Source of the DNA: an uncultured bacterium
GTDB lineage: Bacteria > Vulcanimicrobiota > CADAWZ01
DNA: 64,000 nucleotides
Assembly: GCA_949288455.1 (NCBI GenBank)
Contig: CASEKF010000015.1
Coordinates: forward strand, 32,898-96,897
Direction: 5' to 3'
Shown here one piece after another: positions 55,095 through 63,228 of this stretch (position 1 is the first letter of the stretch; each line of letters begins with the position of its first letter). The notes below the pieces were generated by a model. That model was given only the letters and a program-made list of their open reading frames with translations. It did not search any database and was not told the DNA's origin. The translations under genes and the position numbers were made by a program.

Positions 55095-55242
55095 GAATGT
55101 TCATTAAATAAAAATTATAAGCGAATAAACGATAAGAAAAAATTAGCGCAAAAACAGACGATAAACATTAAATATAAAGAATTCATCGTTTTATTACCAG
55201 ATTCCTTTTAACGTATATCGCTCAAGCGGAAGGACGACGACA

Positions 55243-55941
55243 ATGAAAAAAGCAATCGTTTTATTAAGCGGAGGATTAGACTCGACTACGGCGGCCGCAA
55301 TCGCCCAACGGGAAGGATATGAACTTTACGGCCTTTCTTTCGAATATGGGCAAAAACATAAAAGCGAGTTGAAAGCCGCCGCAAAAATCGCCGAAATCCT
55401 AAATTTTAAAGATCATAAAATAGCGCGAGCGGGAATAAATGTATTCGGAGGAAGCGCTCTAACTACAAATCTCGAAATTCCAAAAAACAAAAAATTAGAA
55501 GATATAGGAAAAGAAATACCGGTAACGTATGTGCCTGCGAGAAATATAATTTTTTTGTCTTACGCGCTTTGTTACGCCGATACGATCGAATGTTTCGATA
55601 TTTTTATAGGAACTAACGCTATAGACTTCAGCGGATACCCGGACTGTTCTCCGGAATTTATAAGAAAATATGAAGAAATGGCTAATACGGGAATGAGAAT
55701 AACTAAAGAGTCAAACGATTCGATAAAAATCCATGCTCCTCTCGAGCATATGACAAAAAAAGAGATAATACTAACCGGAATAAAACTTGGAATCGATTAC
55801 GCTCAAACCGTAACATGCTACGATTATGACGAAACCTTAGGAGCATGCGGCGAATGCGAATCCTGCGCGCTCAGATTAAACGGTTTTAAAGAAGCCGGAA
55901 TAAAAGATCCGGCGCTATACAGGCAATTCGTATCGAGCTAA
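55243..55941 (+). CDS. queC: 7-cyano-7-deazaguanine synthase
   Basis: A 232-residue PP-loop enzyme converting 7-carboxy-7-deazaguanine to preQ0 for queuosine. LLSGGLDSTTAAAIAQREGY holds the SGGxDS ATP loop (7-12), VTYVPARNIIFLSYAL the substrate region, GTNAIDFSGYPDCSPEF a signature, and CYDYDETLGACGECESCALR the four-cysteine zinc site (CxnCxxCxxC). Length matches the family. AAGGACG precedes the ATG. queD is in the window but about 6.8 kb away, not in the same operon; queE is not seen here. Confidence 0.96.
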   Translation: MKKAIVLLSGGLDSTTAAAIAQREGYELYGLSFEYGQKHKSELKAAAKIAEILNFKDHKIARAGINVFGGSALTTNLEIPKNKKLEDIGKEIPVTYVPARNIIFLSYALCYADTIECFDIFIGTNAIDFSGYPDCSPEFIRKYEEMANTGMRITKESNDSIKIHAPLEHMTKKEIILTGIKLGIDYAQTVTCYDYDETLGACGECESCALRLNGFKEAGIKDPALYRQFVSS

Positions 55942-55982
55942 CTTTGAAATAAATAAAAAATTATCTTAAGAGAGGATTTTCT

Positions 55983-57344
55983 ATGAATACCATTCACCAC
56001 GTCATAATAGACAAAGTCATAGCGGATCTATGTTCATTTATAAAAAAATATTATAATCAAACGGAACATGCTTCCATAATGAAAGAGTTAGGATACGAAA
56101 TAGAGCAAACGCTGAACGGAGGCCATTCAGACTCCGCGCCGTCGGATAATTTCAAATCTGCTCTTGCGAATACGTTTTCATATTTTACCGGAACCGTAGA
56201 AACGGCGGACAATGAAAACAATTCGGTATCGATAAAAATTTCGTCTCCATATTTCTGCGAAAACCCGGAATTTTTCGCGCCGTTTCTTAAAGGAATAGTA
56301 CTCGCGGCAGGGGCGCAATCTTTCGAAATTTGCTCTATTAAGGAAGAGTCCTTTAACGACGGATCTTTTTATATTACGGCTGTTTTCGCCGACGCGGACA
56401 CTCAAGACAAATTAAAAGCCGAAGAACTCATATTGCAAGAGAGAAACTTATTCAACGCCGTTACGGAAAAAATTACGTCGCTGCAGAAGAGAATAAACGC
56501 TTTGGAAACGTCTTCAAGCGACAAAAAAAAGAAACAGGAAAAATTGTCCGACATTACGCTGTTTAAACTAAATCAAGAACTTGAAAAAACGAATATAGAA
56601 CTAAAAACTCAAAACGCCATATTAGCCGAAAAGAATACTGAAATGGCTTTCGAATTGATGGATTTAGAAGAAAAATTGGTAAACTTCCAAAATTCAATAG
56701 ATTCGTTTGAAAAACAAACTATGGAAAACGTTATAAAAGCGGAAGAAGAAGAAGATATCGTCAAAAAGAAAAACGTCGAGTTAGAAAATAAATTAAAACA
56801 GCAGGAAACATATTTAGAAATATCGAGACATGAACTTCAGATAAAAATAGCGGAATTAGAAGAAGCTAATAAAAAAGCGGAAGAGGCCCTTCTGGCAAAA
56901 GAAACTTTGTCTATTGAAGTTATAAACTTAAAAAAGATAAACAAAAGAGACGAAGACGTTATAAAAAATCTGGAAAAAGATAAAGAAGGATTAATTGAGC
57001 AAATACGCCAATTGGAAGATCTTAACGAACATCTTCAAGAAGATTTTATGACAAGAATGAATAAATTGGTGCGCAATAAACAAGAAGACGCTCAAGAATT
57101 TTCCAAAGGCTCTTTCGCGGAGCGCGTATATAAAATATTATACAGATTCACCGGAGAATCGGCCGAATTTCTTGTAAAAAAAGCTTTGGAAAGAATAAAT
57201 GTTTCCGAAGAAGACATAAACTCTTCAGATTTAGAGACAAAGAAAAAATTTATTAACAGAGTATTAAAGGGAGCTAAACGTCTGGTCGAGTCAAAAGAGG
57301 ATTATTCCGCGGTCTCTCAAGAACTAACGAAAATCGTCAGATAA
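55983..57344 (+). CDS. Coiled-coil protein of unknown function
   Basis: A 453-residue soluble protein: residues 1-155 look globular and may be an alpha/beta domain (SYFTGTVETADNENNSVSIKI, FAPFLKGIVLAAGAQSFEIC), about 165-370 is a long coiled coil rich in E, K and L, and about 380-453 is a helical C-terminal region (FAERVYKILYRFTGESAEFLV). The first domain resembles the CheX/CheC-like fold in length and in its FxGxV pattern, but no catalytic motif is certain. GAGAGGA precedes the start. It follows queC by 41 bases and precedes the acidic 57395 gene by 50; co-transcription is likely, function unknown. Confidence 0.6.
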   Translation: MNTIHHVIIDKVIADLCSFIKKYYNQTEHASIMKELGYEIEQTLNGGHSDSAPSDNFKSALANTFSYFTGTVETADNENNSVSIKISSPYFCENPEFFAPFLKGIVLAAGAQSFEICSIKEESFNDGSFYITAVFADADTQDKLKAEELILQERNLFNAVTEKITSLQKRINALETSSSDKKKKQEKLSDITLFKLNQELEKTNIELKTQNAILAEKNTEMAFELMDLEEKLVNFQNSIDSFEKQTMENVIKAEEEEDIVKKKNVELENKLKQQETYLEISRHELQIKIAELEEANKKAEEALLAKETLSIEVINLKKINKRDEDVIKNLEKDKEGLIEQIRQLEDLNEHLQEDFMTRMNKLVRNKQEDAQEFSKGSFAERVYKILYRFTGESAEFLVKKALERINVSEEDINSSDLETKKKFINRVLKGAKRLVESKEDYSAVSQELTKIVR

Positions 57345-57394
57345 CCTTAGCGACAAAAATTAAGTTCAAAAACTATTATACAAGGAGTTTGTTA

Positions 57395-57937
57395 ATGAAA
57401 AGTATTTTAGAAATAGGGCTAACCGGAGAATTCGAAGATGGGAAAGCTACGATAACCGGAAAAGTCTGTTTTGAGTCCGAAAAACTTGAAATGATAATAT
57501 GGCGGCTTAAATCAGAATCGGGAGAATTCTTTTTGTTAAGAGAAATGCAGTATAAGCTTGACGACGAGGATGATGACGAGGAGGAAAATGAAGAAGAGAG
57601 AATCTTTGAAATATTATCCGACGTAGATCCGGGAGACAGGAGAAGTTTCGAAGAACTTGCGAACGAAATTTTCAGCGATTGGAAATGTTTTGACGACATC
57701 TGCGTAGAAGCCGGCCTTAAAACGATTTCCTCAAAAGGGAAAACGGGAGATCTTCCTCTAAACGGCACGACAATAAAAATGGCCGATATTTATTATGAAG
57801 ACGACGAAGACGACTATGATCTCGAAGAAGACGACGTATTGCTTGACTACTGCATAATGTGGAACAACGATTCTACTTGGGTTTTCGGTCTGGAATCTCT
57901 GGAAGAAGACGAAGTAGCCGAATATTTTAATTTATAA
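57395..57937 (+). CDS. Acidic protein of unknown function
   Basis: A 180-residue soluble protein, strongly acidic, with D/E runs at about 55-67 (DDEDDDEEENEEE) and 131-145 (YYEDDEDDYDLEEDD) and no signal peptide. Beta-rich stretches such as GEFEDGKATITGKVCFES and WNNDSTWVFGLESL suggest a folded core. The longest frame starts at TTG 57389; AAGGAG at 57382-57387 fits the ATG at 57395 with a seven-base spacing, so ATG is chosen. No family recognised. Acidity might reflect binding of a basic protein or cation. A 21-bp hairpin follows 60 bases after the stop. Confidence 0.6.
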   Translation: MKSILEIGLTGEFEDGKATITGKVCFESEKLEMIIWRLKSESGEFFLLREMQYKLDDEDDDEEENEEERIFEILSDVDPGDRRSFEELANEIFSDWKCFDDICVEAGLKTISSKGKTGDLPLNGTTIKMADIYYEDDEDDYDLEEDDVLLDYCIMWNNDSTWVFGLESLEEDEVAEYFNL

Positions 57938-57996
57938 ATTCTAAAAATCAAGTTTATTAGACAGAAGCTATTCGACTCGAATAAAATCGATACAAC

Positions 57997-58041
57997 TTAT
58001 AAAAATATCGCTCGAAATATTTTCGAGCGATATTTTTATAA
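57997..58041. terminator. Perfect 21-bp hairpin between convergent genes
   Basis: Arms 57997-58017 and 58021-58041 are exact inverted repeats around a 3-base loop (TAT). It sits between the acidic-protein gene (+, ending 57937) and the glutamine-rich gene (-, ending 58064). The outer stem is AT-rich, giving a T-rich transcript end in both directions, so a bidirectional terminator is likely. Confidence 0.72.
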
Positions 58042-58063
58042 ACTCTATATGTTATGAAAGTCA

Positions 58064-60541
58064 TTAAAATCTAATCGAAGCTGTCTGAGTTACGGCATTA
58101 GACGAGAGACCGTTAGTTGCGCCAACATTCTTCAAATTATCCTGTTTTTTATTCAGAGGATTATCCTGAAGCTGACTCGTCTCGTCCGTCGCTCCTATAT
58201 CTCCCAAATCTCCGCTAATACCGTCTGAAGATCCTGCCGCCGAAGAGCCCGAAACATACGACATACCTTCGACGTCGACGAATTCGCCTAAATTTACGAC
58301 GACGCTATCATCGGTTTCCTGTACTGATGCTCTGGAGTTTTCCTGTAAATCTCCATTTGCGGAATTAACGGCATTATTTCCGTCAGCCATCGCATTTTGC
58401 ATTTCCTGTTGTTTCTGAGATTGCTGCATCTGCTGTGCCTGACGATTCTGCTGCATATTGTTCATATTCTTCAAAGCGTTTTGAGATTTGTTAGCCGCTT
58501 GCTTATTGTTCTGCCCCGCATCTTTCTGCTGAGAAGTTTGACCGGCATTAGTTTTATTGTCCTGAGCGCCTCCGAAAGGACTGTTGGCAGACGCTCCGCC
58601 GGTTTGCGCGCCTCCGTTCTGAACTCCGCCGCCTACGCCGGGCGAACTTGCGGCGGCCGACTGAGGAGAAGCCGACTGAACCTGCGGAGACTGAGCTTGA
58701 GGAGCAGATTGAACTGAATTGACCGCGCCGGTTTGCGAATTGGGCTGAACAGACTGCTGAACCGGCTGCGATTGAGCAGCGTTGACATTAGCGTTGCCCT
58801 GAGCCTGCGGATTATTTACGGCAGAACTCGCGGAAGCCGCATTGTCCTGTTCCTTAGATTTAGAGTCGGTCTTATTAGCGTTCTGAACCTGATTATTCTT
58901 TTTATTATTTTTCTGCGTCTGCTGAAGTTTCTTATTTTGGAGCCGCTGTTTCGCCATATCATCTTTATTGCCGTCGTTCTGCATCAACGCGTTTCCGGCG
59001 TTTTTCTTTCTGTCAAGAGCTTTAACTCCGTCGTTACCCGAATTGCCGCTATCTCCTACTCCGTTTGCTCCGCCCTGACCAGATCCGTTTTTATTCAAAA
59101 TATTTAATCCCTGCTGAAGAGCTTCTTGATTCTCAAGAGCGGTTTTCGCGTTCTTATCATGCGCGTTAGCTTGTTTTGCAGCTTGATTTTGAATATCCTG
59201 AAGTTCCTGAAGAGCCTGCTCTTCCTGTTGTATTTTATCATTGAGTTCCTTCATTTGATTTATATCTTTTTCAAGCTGCTGCTGATCCTGCTGTAATTGC
59301 TGCTGATCTTGCTGTAATTGCTGCTGATCTTGCTGTAATTTTTGCTGATCTCTTTGCAAAGTTTGCTGATCCTGCTGTAATTTTTGCTGCCACTGCTGCT
59401 TTTGAGTCTCTTTCAGTTGCTTCTGAGTTTCAAGTTGTTGTTTTTGAACTTCAAGAGCCTGAGCCTGAGCATCCAAACTGCAAGCTTGAGCCTCCATAGC
59501 GGCTCCGGCTGCGGCCGTATAAGGGTTAGACATAAGAGCCTGCGCGGTGCTGTGCATCGACTGAGCGGCTGCCTTAGTAGTTTGAATCTGCGCGGTAACG
59601 CCCTGTATTTGAGTATTAAGAGTCTGAATCTGAGTAGTCAAAGACTGAATATTCTCTTGATCCGTCTTAACAGACTGTTCGTCTTTTTTGATATTTTCCT
59701 GATCTTGTTTAATGGTTTGCTCGTCTTCTTTAATAGCCTGCTGGTCTTTAGCTATATTTTTTACGTCTTCTACCACCGCTTTTTGAGTTTCCTGAAGACT
59801 CTGCTCGTCTTTCGCCTTTTCCTGCTGAACCATATCGGCCTGTTCCTGCGCGGCGCTTTGAGTTTGGCGAGCCTCCTGAGCTCCCTGTTGGCTGACATCC
59901 TGAGCGTTAGCCTGTTTTACCTTCTCATTTTCCATATTTTGCTTACCGTCGGGATCGTTCTGCTTTTTTGCCGATACGCTTCCGCCGCTTTGAGGAAGAG
60001 AAGACGAATTTCCCAATGAAGATACCTTATCGGCAGATCCGGAAGAAACCGAGGAATTTCTATTTACCGAGCTTGCGTCTTGAGCCTGCATTTGCTGGGC
60101 TCCCTGGAGGTCTCCGGTAACCTGAGTCGTATTTTTATTTTGCTGCTGACCTTTTTCGTTAAACTTATCGTCCTGAGACTGTATAAGAGTTCTCAATCTG
60201 GTCGATTTTTGATCAACCAGCTTATCGCTCTGTTCAAGCCCTTTCCCATTTGCGGTTATAGCTCCGCTGCCGCCTTCCTCAAAATCGCTTTGCGTAAACG
60301 AATTGACAATAGAGGAAATATCGTAATCTCCGTCGTCTTCCAATACGTCGGCGGAAAAAGAAGATGCGTCCGACGCGGAAAAATAAGAAGCTTGTTGTGC
60401 CGAAGGCTGAGAAGTCGCTTCAGTCTGCGGAGAAGAAGAGGTTCCGGTTGTCCCCTGAGTCTGATTCCTAGCGATTAGCTGAAGAAGCTGATTATAATCT
60501 AGGGCTTCCGAATTTGACGCCGAAGTATTGCTAATAAACAT
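58064..60541 (-). CDS. 825-residue glutamine-rich coiled-coil protein
   Basis: A large, highly biased protein with no signal peptide or membrane helix. About 1-230: S/T/Q-rich, disordered; 230-445: heptad coiled coil of Q, D, K, L and E with repeats such as LQQDQQQ and KEDEQTIKQDQENIKKDEQS; about 445-720: N/Q/A/G/S-rich disordered region with QxNxxQ clusters (MQQNRQAQQMQQSQKQQ) resembling prion-like segments; C-terminus about 720-825 mixed, ending SSNAVTQTASIRF. The longest frame starts at TTG 60562; GAGGGA precedes the ATG at 60541 by seven bases, so ATG is chosen. I do not recognise a family. Filament-forming, cytoskeletal or secreted matrix roles are speculative. The lone minus-strand gene has hairpins or gaps on both sides. 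Confidence 0.6.
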   Translation of the reverse strand: MFISNTSASNSEALDYNQLLQLIARNQTQGTTGTSSSPQTEATSQPSAQQASYFSASDASSFSADVLEDDGDYDISSIVNSFTQSDFEEGGSGAITANGKGLEQSDKLVDQKSTRLRTLIQSQDDKFNEKGQQQNKNTTQVTGDLQGAQQMQAQDASSVNRNSSVSSGSADKVSSLGNSSSLPQSGGSVSAKKQNDPDGKQNMENEKVKQANAQDVSQQGAQEARQTQSAAQEQADMVQQEKAKDEQSLQETQKAVVEDVKNIAKDQQAIKEDEQTIKQDQENIKKDEQSVKTDQENIQSLTTQIQTLNTQIQGVTAQIQTTKAAAQSMHSTAQALMSNPYTAAAGAAMEAQACSLDAQAQALEVQKQQLETQKQLKETQKQQWQQKLQQDQQTLQRDQQKLQQDQQQLQQDQQQLQQDQQQLEKDINQMKELNDKIQQEEQALQELQDIQNQAAKQANAHDKNAKTALENQEALQQGLNILNKNGSGQGGANGVGDSGNSGNDGVKALDRKKNAGNALMQNDGNKDDMAKQRLQNKKLQQTQKNNKKNNQVQNANKTDSKSKEQDNAASASSAVNNPQAQGNANVNAAQSQPVQQSVQPNSQTGAVNSVQSAPQAQSPQVQSASPQSAAASSPGVGGGVQNGGAQTGGASANSPFGGAQDNKTNAGQTSQQKDAGQNNKQAANKSQNALKNMNNMQQNRQAQQMQQSQKQQEMQNAMADGNNAVNSANGDLQENSRASVQETDDSVVVNLGEFVDVEGMSYVSGSSAAGSSDGISGDLGDIGATDETSQLQDNPLNKKQDNLKNVGATNGLSSNAVTQTASIRF
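59278..59340 (-). repeat. Three tandem 21-bp repeats in the glutamine-rich gene
   Basis: Copies at 59278-59298, 59299-59319 and 59320-59340 are nearly identical (one base differs in the first) and encode LQQDQQQ heptads; degenerate copies extend on both sides to about 59262 and 59400. Replication slippage here would lengthen the coiled coil in-frame. Confidence 0.85.
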
Positions 60542-60764
60542 ACTTTTTCCCTCTGCATACAATTTATATGAAAAATCTTCCGAATTAAATCTATATATAT
60601 TTGCTTACAATTATTATATAACGCAAAAGATAAAAAAGTAAACGTCTAAAAATTACAAAACAGTAATAAAGCGTTAAATACGCGAAAGAATTAAACGATT
60701 TTTACTCTGAGGCAAGGATTATATAGAAAATGCTTGAAATTAAAACTGAAAGGAGGAGCGTTTT

Positions 60765-62387
60765 GTGAGTAGAAACAAGCATATGCAACACATATTAATT
60801 TTAAGCGCTGCGTTTATATTTATGATGATATCGGGCGTATATTCCTCGGATAACAACGATACCTGGAAAAACAAATGGCAAGTCAACGCGGTATGGTATC
60901 AGATTTTTCCGGATAGATTTTTCAACGCGGACAGAACTAACGATCCCGAAGAAACGGAAACTTATTCTAATGAAGGCGTTCTGGAAAAACGAGCCGTTTA
61001 CGGTTGGGACGACATTCCGTCTTCAACGGCAAAATACGGAGGAGACTTACGAGGAATAATCGACAGGATAGATTGGCTGAAGGATTTGGGAATTAGCGGA
61101 ATATGGCTCAACCCTATTTTTAAAGCCACTTCAAATCACAAATATAATACGGCCGACTATGGAGCGATAGATCCGGCTTTTGGGAACAGAGAAGATCTAA
61201 AAGAACTTGTCACGCTGGCTCATTCTCATAATATTAAACTGATTCTAGACGGAGTGTTCAATCATACGGGATATGAATTCTGGGCTTTTCAGGATATCGT
61301 TTCTAAAGGCGAAGATTCGACATATAAAAATTGGTATTATATACATAATTACCCTATAGTAAAGCTTTGGGAACAGACGGCGGACAACAAGCCTAATTAT
61401 GAATGTTGGTGGGGAATCGGGAGTCTTCCGAAATTAAATCTGGATAACGAAGATACGAGAGCGTATATAATAGACGTCTCAAAAGGCTGGATGAAGCTTG
61501 GCATAGACGGATGGCGACTTGACGTTCCAGAAGAAGTAAAAAGCGAAACGTTCTGGAAAGAATGGTCTAAAGCGATCAAGGACGCTAATCCCAACGCCTA
61601 TCTGACCGGAGAAATATGGGGTAAAGCCGATAAATGGCTTGGGAAAAACGGAGTCTTCGACGGAATTATGAATTATTACGGTTTTAGAGAGCCCGTAATG
61701 TTATATTTTACCGGCAATAAAATTTCTCTTTCGGAATTCGACAAAATGCTTGCGGAAAGAAGAAGTCTTTATTCTCATGAAGTCAACTGCTCTCTTCAAA
61801 ATCTGCTTTCAAGTCATGACACAGCCCGGATCTTATCGGTTATCAAAAATAAAGACGCCGAAGATTCGGATAAAGAAAAACCTAACTACGACATAGGCGA
61901 TCCGTCTCGGGAAGACATAGATAAATATAAAGCTATTCTTATATTCCAGATGACATACGTAGGCTGTCCGATGATTTATTACGGAGACGAAATAGGAATG
62001 CTCGGAGGCAAAGATCCGGACTGCAGAAGAGCTATGATCTGGAATGAAGAAAAACAAAATAAAGATATACTTGAACATTGTAAAAAACTTATAAGCATAA
62101 GAAATTCGAATCAAGAATTTAGGACAGGAGATTTCGAAACTATATTAACTGACGACAAGAATAACATTTACGGATATAAACGCACCGAAAACGGCGCGTC
62201 ATCGTCCGTTTTTATAAACTATTCGCCTCACAAACAAAAAATCGCAATTAACTGTCCTAAAGGAGAGTATAAAGATTTACTAAGCGGGCAGATCTTTCGG
62301 AGCGGCGAAAAAGGACTTGTCCTGGAATTTGAACCTTACGGCGGAAAAATACTACAAGAACGGCAAAGGGGCGGCGCAAATGACTGA
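60765..62387 (+). CDS. Secreted alpha-amylase/neopullulanase-like glycoside hydrolase (GH13)
   Basis: A 540-residue enzyme hydrolysing alpha-glucans. Signal peptide 1-27 (HILILSAAFIFMMISGVYS). Barrel motifs: WYQIFPDRF (44-52), GGDLRGIIDRIDWLKDLGI, DGVFNHTG (162-169), GIDGWRLDVPEE with nucleophile D253, LTGEIWG with acid/base E283 and SSHDTAR with D352. FPDRFFNAD and the early Y-x-I-F-P-D motif point to the neopullulanase/cyclomaltodextrinase branch (GH13_20-like), although the N-terminal carbohydrate domain usual there is missing. The start is a GTG at 60765 with AAGGAGGAG upstream. The 3' end overlaps the PilZ gene by eight bases. Confidence 0.92.
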   Translation: MSRNKHMQHILILSAAFIFMMISGVYSSDNNDTWKNKWQVNAVWYQIFPDRFFNADRTNDPEETETYSNEGVLEKRAVYGWDDIPSSTAKYGGDLRGIIDRIDWLKDLGISGIWLNPIFKATSNHKYNTADYGAIDPAFGNREDLKELVTLAHSHNIKLILDGVFNHTGYEFWAFQDIVSKGEDSTYKNWYYIHNYPIVKLWEQTADNKPNYECWWGIGSLPKLNLDNEDTRAYIIDVSKGWMKLGIDGWRLDVPEEVKSETFWKEWSKAIKDANPNAYLTGEIWGKADKWLGKNGVFDGIMNYYGFREPVMLYFTGNKISLSEFDKMLAERRSLYSHEVNCSLQNLLSSHDTARILSVIKNKDAEDSDKEKPNYDIGDPSREDIDKYKAILIFQMTYVGCPMIYYGDEIGMLGGKDPDCRRAMIWNEEKQNKDILEHCKKLISIRNSNQEFRTGDFETILTDDKNNIYGYKRTENGASSSVFINYSPHKQKIAINCPKGEYKDLLSGQIFRSGEKGLVLEFEPYGGKILQERQRGGAND

Positions 62388-62733
62388 AGTTAAAGCTGAA
62401 AACAAACGGAAAGACGTCAGACACAGATCTGACGATATCCTTTACATCTCTTCCAAAGAGGGAACTTTTAAGGGTAAAGCGATAGATATAAGCGTCTCAG
62501 GAATCAGATTTTATGCGGAACATAAATTTTCAACAGGTTATATAGTAGATTTAAGCATAAATTATAATCCCATAAACTTTATTCAAAAAGCATTCGTCAG
62601 ATGGACTTCGAAAGTTGAAAACGAATACGAATACGGAGCTGAATTTATAAATGTCAACGCCATTAATAAACTTCTTCTTGAAGATCATATCCAAAATATA
62701 ATAAGAAAAACTCTCGTTTCTTCAGAGGAGTAA
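62380..62733 (+). CDS. PilZ-domain c-di-GMP-binding protein
   Basis: A 117-residue stand-alone PilZ domain. The N-terminal arm KRKDVRHRSDD has the basic RxxxR ligand motif and AIDISVSGIRFYAEHK the D-x-S-x-x-G motif, both needed to bind cyclic di-GMP. The remaining strands (VDLSINYNPI, KAFVRWTSKVE, YGAEFINV) complete the barrel. The longest frame starts at 62317 inside the amylase gene; the ATG at 62380 overlaps its end and AAGGGGCGG lies upstream, so the shorter form is chosen. The overlap couples it to the amylase, an unusual partnership that could link enzyme use or a different target to c-di-GMP. Confidence 0.87.
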   Translation: MTEVKAENKRKDVRHRSDDILYISSKEGTFKGKAIDISVSGIRFYAEHKFSTGYIVDLSINYNPINFIQKAFVRWTSKVENEYEYGAEFINVNAINKLLLEDHIQNIIRKTLVSSEE

Positions 62734-62740
62734 GAACGTT

Positions 62741-63118
62741 ATGACATACATACTGGGCATTTCAGGACATTTTGACTCAGCCCACTTTCTACGGGGCTAT
62801 AAGGGAAAATGCGCTCAGCTTCATGGACATACCTGGAAAACCGATATAGAAATAAGTTCTAACGAACTTGACGAAATTGGTATGGCCGCGGATTTTAAAA
62901 TATTAAAAAATGAGCTGAATCACATTCTGGAACGCTTTGATCATAAAATTTTAAACGATTGCACGCCATTTGACATATTAAATCCTACCGCGGAAAATTT
63001 AAGCAAAGAAATATATGAACGACTTAAAGATAAACTACGCGTTATCAAACACGTCTCTATAAAAAGCGTTACGGTATGGGAATCTCCAACCGCCTACGCG
63101 AAATATCAAGAAAGCTGA
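62741..63118 (+). CDS. queD: 6-carboxy-5,6,7,8-tetrahydropterin synthase
   Basis: A 125-residue QueD/PTPS-family enzyme making 6-carboxytetrahydropterin for queuosine. Zinc ligands H15 (FDSAHFL), H28 and H30 (QLHGHTW), catalytic C24 (KGKCAQ), then GMAADFKILK, FDHKILND and the VTVWESPTAYAKY end with the substrate-anchoring E are all present. GAGGAG is just upstream. It follows the PilZ gene by seven bases, so it may share the amylase transcript. Its TGA stop forms the outer end of the 40-bp hairpin at 63116-63201. Confidence 0.96.
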   Translation: MTYILGISGHFDSAHFLRGYKGKCAQLHGHTWKTDIEISSNELDEIGMAADFKILKNELNHILERFDHKILNDCTPFDILNPTAENLSKEIYERLKDKLRVIKHVSIKSVTVWESPTAYAKYQES

Positions 63119-63201
63119 ATATTACCTTTTCTACGACAAACTAAAAAAAGTCTTGATTAAACAAGGCTTTTTTTAGTTTGTCGTAGAAAAGGTAATATTC
63201 A
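63116..63201. terminator. 40-bp hairpin overlapping the queD stop codon
   Basis: Arms 63116-63155 and 63162-63201 pair over 40 bases with a single G-T mismatch (63151 with 63166) and a 6-base loop (ATTAAA). The stem includes the queD stop codon. The inner part has an A-run matched by a T-run (GGCTTTTTTT), so the plus strand resembles an intrinsic terminator, but the stem is far longer than needed. Confidence 0.75.
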
Positions 63202-63228
63202 ATATAATATAGGAAGAAGCTAAACATC

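Noticed and set aside
55106-55242. preQ1 riboswitch ahead of queC
   Set aside because: I could not find the conserved preQ1-I or -II aptamer sequences in the leader.
58397-60478. Several long plus-strand open frames opposite the glutamine-rich gene
   Set aside because: They are by-products of CAG/CAA-rich coding on the other strand; their translations are leucine/arginine/serine-biased and lack ribosome-binding sites.
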